Part shown: in pieces, positions 60,387 through 64,000 of the stretch | Layout of the letters: every line of letters starts with the position of its first letter | How positions within the stretch are numbered: position 1 is the first letter of the stretch | NCBI RefSeq assembly: GCF_020010925.1 | Contig: NZ_JAGJBZ010000002.1 | Location: 3,410,001-3,474,000 of the forward strand | Origin: Streptomyces griseiscabiei | GTDB taxonomy: Bacteria; Actinomycetota; Actinomycetes; Streptomycetales; Streptomycetaceae | DNA: 64,000 nt | Direction: 5' to 3' | Position numbers and translations under genes: made by a program | The notes under the pieces: generated by a model | The model's input: only the letters and a program-made list of their open reading frames with translations | Told to the model about the DNA's origin: nothing | Databases searched by the model: none

Positions 60387-61274
60387 TCATCGCCGGCCGG
60401 GTCCGGTCAGGGTGGCCTCGGCGGCGAGCCGGAGGTTGGTGATCATCGGATTCGGGTCGTGCTCGCGGCTGGCCAGGACGACCTGGCTGGGGGGAGCGCC
60501 CTCGATCGGGACGGTGACGAGGTCGAGACGCAGTGAGCTGCGCCGGTCGCCGACCGGTAGTACGGCGATCGCCTCGCCGCTGGCGACGAGTTCGAGCTTG
60601 TCCTCGTAGCTCTCGACCGGCGGCACACCCGTCCCGAGGAGTCGGTAGGACGTCCAGTCCGCGGTCTCGAACGCGCACGGCGCCGCCTCTTCACCGGCCA
60701 GCTCTTCCGCCGTCACCGACGCGCGGCCGGCCAGGGGGTGGCCCCGCGGGACCACGAGCATCCGGGGCTCCCGGTACAGCGGGGTGATGAACAGGTCGTC
60801 GGTGGCGAGCGGCAGTGGGGCTCGCGCGATCAGGGCGTCGACGCGCTTGTCGGATAGGTCGGACAGTGCCCCGACGTCACGGCAGCTCAGATGCCGGGTG
60901 GAGATCTCGGCGTCCGGGTGGCGGGAGCGCAGTTCCCGTACGGCGGCAGTGATCACCAGGTCTTCGACGTAGCCGATGGTGATTCGTTGGGTCCGGGCTT
61001 GTTCACGCACGGCTGATTCGGCCTGGCGGGCGGCCTGCAGCAGGGCTTGGGCGCGGGGGAGGAACGTCTGACCCGCAGGGGTCAGTCGGGTGCCCCGGGG
61101 CGTGCGGTCCAGCAGTCGTGTGCCGAGGTATTTCTCGAGCCGCTGGATCTGGCGGCTCAGCGCCGGCTGGGCCACGTGCAGTTCGTCTGCGGCCCGGCCG
61201 AAGTGCTGATGCGCCGCCACCACGGTGAAGGAGCGCACCAGCCGCAGTTCCAGATCCTGCCCGAGATCGTTCAC
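60387..61274 (-). CDS. LysR-family transcriptional regulator
   Basis: The 295-aa regulator has an N-terminal HTH (LVRSFTVVAAHQHFGRAADE, VAQPALSRQIQRLEKYLGTR) and a two-lobed effector domain (about 92-290; VPRGHPLAGRASVTAEELAG, GEAIAVLPVGDR). The only good start is GTG 61274. It is divergent from the quinone oxidoreductase with a LysR-type T-N11-A site between, so it probably activates that gene in response to a quinone or electrophile. Confidence 0.9.
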   Translation of the reverse strand: MNDLGQDLELRLVRSFTVVAAHQHFGRAADELHVAQPALSRQIQRLEKYLGTRLLDRTPRGTRLTPAGQTFLPRAQALLQAARQAESAVREQARTQRITIGYVEDLVITAAVRELRSRHPDAEISTRHLSCRDVGALSDLSDKRVDALIARAPLPLATDDLFITPLYREPRMLVVPRGHPLAGRASVTAEELAGEEAAPCAFETADWTSYRLLGTGVPPVESYEDKLELVASGEAIAVLPVGDRRSSLRLDLVTVPIEGAPPSQVVLASREHDPNPMITNLRLAAEATLTGPGRR

Positions 61275-61289
61275 CGTTGCAGCGTACGC

Positions 61290-61310
61290 GTCATGCCGTT
61301 TCGGAATGAC
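61290..61310. promoter_or_regulatory. LysR-type box (GTCAT-N11-ATGAC)
   Basis: Perfect 5-bp arms around 11 bp, containing the T-N11-A core, between the divergent LysR and oxidoreductase genes; the canonical LysR recognition-site position. Confidence 0.6.
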
Positions 61311-61394
61311 CGGTTGCCGAACGGGTCTTGGACGGCCGAACCGTCCTGGGCCTTGACTGGAGGAGCAACGTTTCCCGAGAAAGCGACAGGCGTG

Positions 61395-62390
61395 ATGAAG
61401 GCGATCCAGTTCCATGAAGCGGGCGGGCCGGAAGTTCTGCGGTACGAGGAGGTGCCGGTTCCCGGGATCGGCCCGGGTGAGGTGCTCGTCCGGGTGCACG
61501 CGGTGGGCGTCAACCCGCCGGATCGGTACCTGCGGGAGGGGATGAAGGTCATGCCGGCCGAGATGAGGCCGGCGCTGGAGTTCCCCCTGATCCCGGGAAC
61601 GGACATGTCGGGTGTGGTCGAGGCGGTCGCTCCGGACGTGTCACGGTTCGCCGTGGGCGACGAGGTCTTCGGCATGCTGCGGTTCCCCGGCTTCGACGGC
61701 CGGACGTACGCCGAGTATGTGGCCGCGCCGGCTGCGGACTTGGCGCACAAGCCGACCGGTGTCGACCATGTGCAGGCGGCTGGGGCGCCGATGGCCGTGC
61801 TCACGGCCTGGCAGTACCTGGTTGATCTCGGCCACGACGTGCCGTCTCCTTTCACCGGCCGGGTGCACCGGCCGGTGCCGCTCACGCCGGGCATGACCGT
61901 GCTGGTCAACGGGGCTGCCGGTGGAGTGGGCCACTTCGCGGTGCAGTTGGCGAAATGGAAGGGGGCACATGTCATCGCGGTGGCCTCGGGCCGGCACGAA
62001 CAGTTCCTGGGCAAGCTCGGCGCCGATGAGTTCATCGACTACACCACCACCCGGGCCGAGGACGTGGTCGGCGGCGTCGACCTGGTGATCGACACCGTCG
62101 GTGGCCCGGACAGTTCACGCTTCCTGAGCGTGCTCAAGCACGGCGGCACCATGCTTCCGGTGTTCTTCGCCCAGTACGACCCGGAAGAGACGACGCGTCT
62201 GGCCATCACCGTCTCGAACATTCAGGTACGGTCCAACGGCCCCCAACTCGCCCAGATCGGCCGCCTGTTCGGCGAGGGCAAGCTCCAGGTCGGGGTGGAC
62301 AGTACCTACGCGCTGGCCGAGGCGGGTCGCGCACACACGCGGGTCGCGCAGGGCCATATCCAGGGCAAGATCGTGCTGCGGGTGGTGTAG
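61395..62390 (+). CDS. Zinc-free NADP-dependent quinone oxidoreductase (MDR family)
   Basis: The 331-aa medium-chain reductase has N-terminal MKAIQFHEAGGPEVLRYEEV, the GVNPPDRYLREG loop, AAGAPMAVLTAWQYL and the nucleotide motif VLVNGAAGGVGHFAVQLAKW; no zinc-ligand Cys/His set. It reduces quinones or enones with NADPH. Regulated, by position, by the divergent LysR. Confidence 0.9.
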   Translation: MKAIQFHEAGGPEVLRYEEVPVPGIGPGEVLVRVHAVGVNPPDRYLREGMKVMPAEMRPALEFPLIPGTDMSGVVEAVAPDVSRFAVGDEVFGMLRFPGFDGRTYAEYVAAPAADLAHKPTGVDHVQAAGAPMAVLTAWQYLVDLGHDVPSPFTGRVHRPVPLTPGMTVLVNGAAGGVGHFAVQLAKWKGAHVIAVASGRHEQFLGKLGADEFIDYTTTRAEDVVGGVDLVIDTVGGPDSSRFLSVLKHGGTMLPVFFAQYDPEETTRLAITVSNIQVRSNGPQLAQIGRLFGEGKLQVGVDSTYALAEAGRAHTRVAQGHIQGKIVLRVV

Positions 62391-62473
62391 CGATCGCCGA
62401 ACTCCGACTCCAACTCCTGCGGGCGGTAGCGAAGTTCGCCCACGCTTGGACGAGCCGAAGGTGCCCGAGACCG

Positions 62474-63190
62474 TCAGCTGATCGGCTGCCGAAGCTCGGC
62501 CCGGATGCGGAGGGTCCGTTCGGCGAGACTTGCCAGGTCCACGTCCTTGGGGTCCTTGGAGGAGATCGCGGGGTCGACCTCGCCGATCAGGGCGCCTGTG
62601 TTGCCGTCGTTCCAGGCGCACATCGGCATGATGGTCCGCATGTTCAGGTCCTCATGGGCGATCAGCTGGCAGGCGACGGTGACGTCCGAGCCGGAGGGGC
62701 GGATGTCCTCGGGTGCCCGGGCGACCGACACGCCGTCCGGGCCGGCGGCGTCCTTCAGCATGGTGTCCCGGGCGTCGTCGGCGTCCTTGAACCGGCCGTA
62801 CACACCGGTGACGTTCAGTTGGCCGCCACGGTTCGTGGGTGAGTAGATCGCGACGGCCGCACGGACGTCAACGCCACCCAGGGCGCTCTCGGCATGCTGC
62901 TCGAAACTGTCCTGCGGGGAGTCGGAGAAGTCCCGCTCCATCTTGTATTCACCGTCGAGCAGGGTCTTGGGCAGGGTCAATCGGTACCGCGCCTCGGGCA
63001 GGTCTCCGTCGGTGCCGCCGTTGCCGACCACGACCACCACCGCGGCCCAGGCGATGACCAACAGGGTCATGACCCCGCCGACGACCCCCAGGACGACACC
63101 GGCCCGTACCCGGCTCCTCTGCGGCGGGGGAGGAGGCGCCAGGTACGGCTGGGACGTGGGGTACGGCTGTGGCGGCGGGGGCGTGGACAC
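62474..63190 (-). CDS. Membrane-anchored hypothetical protein with Pro-rich N terminus
   Basis: The 238-aa protein has a cytoplasmic proline-rich head (PPPPQPYPTSQPY), one membrane helix (about 30-56; VVLGVVGGVMTLLVIAWAAV) and an extracytoplasmic domain with two Cys (VACQLI, MPMCAW) that could form a disulfide. This layout is frequent in Streptomyces proteins of unknown function; no enzymatic motif is seen. Convergent with the oxidoreductase. Confidence 0.75.
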   Translation of the reverse strand: MSTPPPPQPYPTSQPYLAPPPPPQRSRVRAGVVLGVVGGVMTLLVIAWAAVVVVVGNGGTDGDLPEARYRLTLPKTLLDGEYKMERDFSDSPQDSFEQHAESALGGVDVRAAVAIYSPTNRGGQLNVTGVYGRFKDADDARDTMLKDAAGPDGVSVARAPEDIRPSGSDVTVACQLIAHEDLNMRTIMPMCAWNDGNTGALIGEVDPAISSKDPKDVDLASLAERTLRIRAELRQPIS

Positions 63191-63444
63191 GCCTTGAAGC
63201 TACTGCACCCCCGACGCGTCCAGTACGTGGTCGCCCGTCGACCGCCGCCTCTTCAACGCTGGTCCCGACACCGTTCACCCCCGCGTCGGTTGCCGTCTTT
63301 CTCTCCGCGAGGATGTCCGGGCGGGGGAGCCGGCGGTCGGCGTCGGAGCCGTTGAAGTCCCGCACCTTGCGGGATCCGAGACGTACCAGGGGTGGTGGCG
63401 CCACCGCCGTGTCGAGCGACAGCGCCATCCTGGTGGGCGCGTCG
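63191..63444. other. Intergenic region, nothing recognised
   Basis: About 250 bp between the membrane-protein gene and the methyltransferase stop; no gene, repeat or hairpin stands out. Confidence 0.4.
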
Positions 63445-64000
63445 TCAGCCCTGGCAGCCGCAGCCAGCGGCGCTCTTGGCCTCGCTGACGGTGGCGGACG
63501 GGTCCGCCGCCTGCTCGGCCGGGGTGCAGCAGGCGGTGACGCCGCAACAGGAGTCGACCGTCGCGGAGGCGTCCGGTCCGGTGGCGGTAGCCGTGGCGGG
63601 CTTGGTGGCGCGGATGATGGCGGAGTGCATGCCGTCGGCGACCGGGTGGGTGGCGGTGATCTCGATGCCCGAGAACCCGGCTGTCTCCAAGCCTGCGCGG
63701 TATTCGGCGAAGGACAGTGCGCCGGCGATGCAGCCGACGTAGTCACCGCGCTCGGCCCGCTGTTCAGCGGTGAGGGCGTCGTCCGCGACGACGTCGGAGA
63801 CGCCGATCCGGCCGCCGGGCTTGAGGACGCGGAAGGCCTCGGCGAAGACGGCGGGCTTGTCGACGGACAGGTTGATCACGCAGTTGGAGATCACGACGTC
63901 GATGGTGCTCGCGGGCAGCGGGACCGACTCGATCGTGCCCTTGAGGAACTCCACGTTCGTCGCACCCGCCTTCGCCGTGTTGGCCAGGGCGAGGGCGAGC
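63445..64000 (-). CDS. arsM: Arsenite methyltransferase (3' part, cut by window edge)
   Basis: The visible C-terminal part (about 185 aa) reads ALANTAKAGATNVEFLKGTI, VISNCVINLSVDKPAVFAEA, FRVLKPGGRIGVSDVVADD and YVGCIAGALSFAEYRAGLET, the conserved middle of ArsM enzymes. ISNCVINL and DYVGCIAGAL hold the two catalytic Cys, and the Cys-rich tail (DSCCGVTACC, GCGCQG) is typical of arsenite-binding ArsM. It methylates trivalent arsenic with SAM. The N terminus with the SAM motif lies beyond the edge. Confidence 0.9.
   Translation of the reverse strand, partial: LALALANTAKAGATNVEFLKGTIESVPLPASTIDVVISNCVINLSVDKPAVFAEAFRVLKPGGRIGVSDVVADDALTAEQRAERGDYVGCIAGALSFAEYRAGLETAGFSGIEITATHPVADGMHSAIIRATKPATATATGPDASATVDSCCGVTACCTPAEQAADPSATVSEAKSAAGCGCQG

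Overview
The window is typical high-GC actinomycete chromosome, almost certainly Streptomyces. Codon third positions are strongly G/C, GTG and TTG starts are common, and there are many exported proteins, GntR/LacI/LuxR/LysR/MarR regulators and ABC importers. I see no rRNA, tRNA or CRISPR array. Function calls come from motifs and gene order read by eye; no searches were run.

Layout. 0.2-3.1 kb: a YtrA-type GntR regulator with an ABC exporter (ATPase, permease), then a relic of a subtilisin-type protease. 3.1-12.1 kb: a coherent locus with a polytopic membrane protein, a membrane-anchored molybdopterin oxidoreductase, a methyltransferase, two glycosyltransferase-like genes, an OmpR-type two-component system, a nucleotide-sugar epimerase-like gene and a DM13 protein. 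Several of its promoters share sequence elements. 12.2-17.1 kb: small oxidoreductases, a PhzF protein, an orphan Tat-exported binding protein and a MarR gene divergent from a secreted barrel protein. 17.1-22.0 kb: an iron-box-preceded peptide-type ABC importer whose two permeases are fused and whose ATPases appear lost, then a snapalysin-like protease.

22.1-35.4 kb: a secreted four-cysteine protein, an IS5-type transposase relic containing a hexanucleotide microsatellite, then a catabolic locus. That locus encodes a SnoaL-like protein, an acetamidase/formamidase, a ribose-type ABC importer and the DenD/OtnI/OtnK/OtnC set that converts D-erythronate to dihydroxyacetone phosphate, closed by a FadR-type regulator. 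A shared TCATATGATGAC element precedes two of its transcription units. 35.4-42.1 kb: an aldehyde dehydrogenase relic, a PAS-GAF-SpoIIE-ATPase regulator and a large secreted subtilase. 42.4-53.2 kb: an orphan LuxR gene and a LacI-controlled sugar locus (ABC importer lacking its own ATPase, Gfo/Idh oxidoreductase, PmoA-like protein, cupin, secreted GH43-like enzyme).

53.6-56.1 kb: two tandem paralogues of the 22-kb four-cysteine secreted protein, facing a second orphan LuxR. 56.2-60.3 kb: a decayed patch with a rearranged response-regulator fusion, a truncated serine hydrolase, a Fic/Doc-type toxin-antitoxin pair, an XRE/membrane-protein module with two identical-armed operators, and LysR and transposase relics. 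60.4-64.0 kb: a LysR/quinone-oxidoreductase divergent pair, a membrane protein and the 3' part of an arsenite methyltransferase cut by the window edge.

Most interesting: the four-cysteine secreted family with its neighbouring LuxR genes, the tetronate locus with an added amidase, the shared promoter code of the 3-12 kb locus, and the compact XRE/membrane module.
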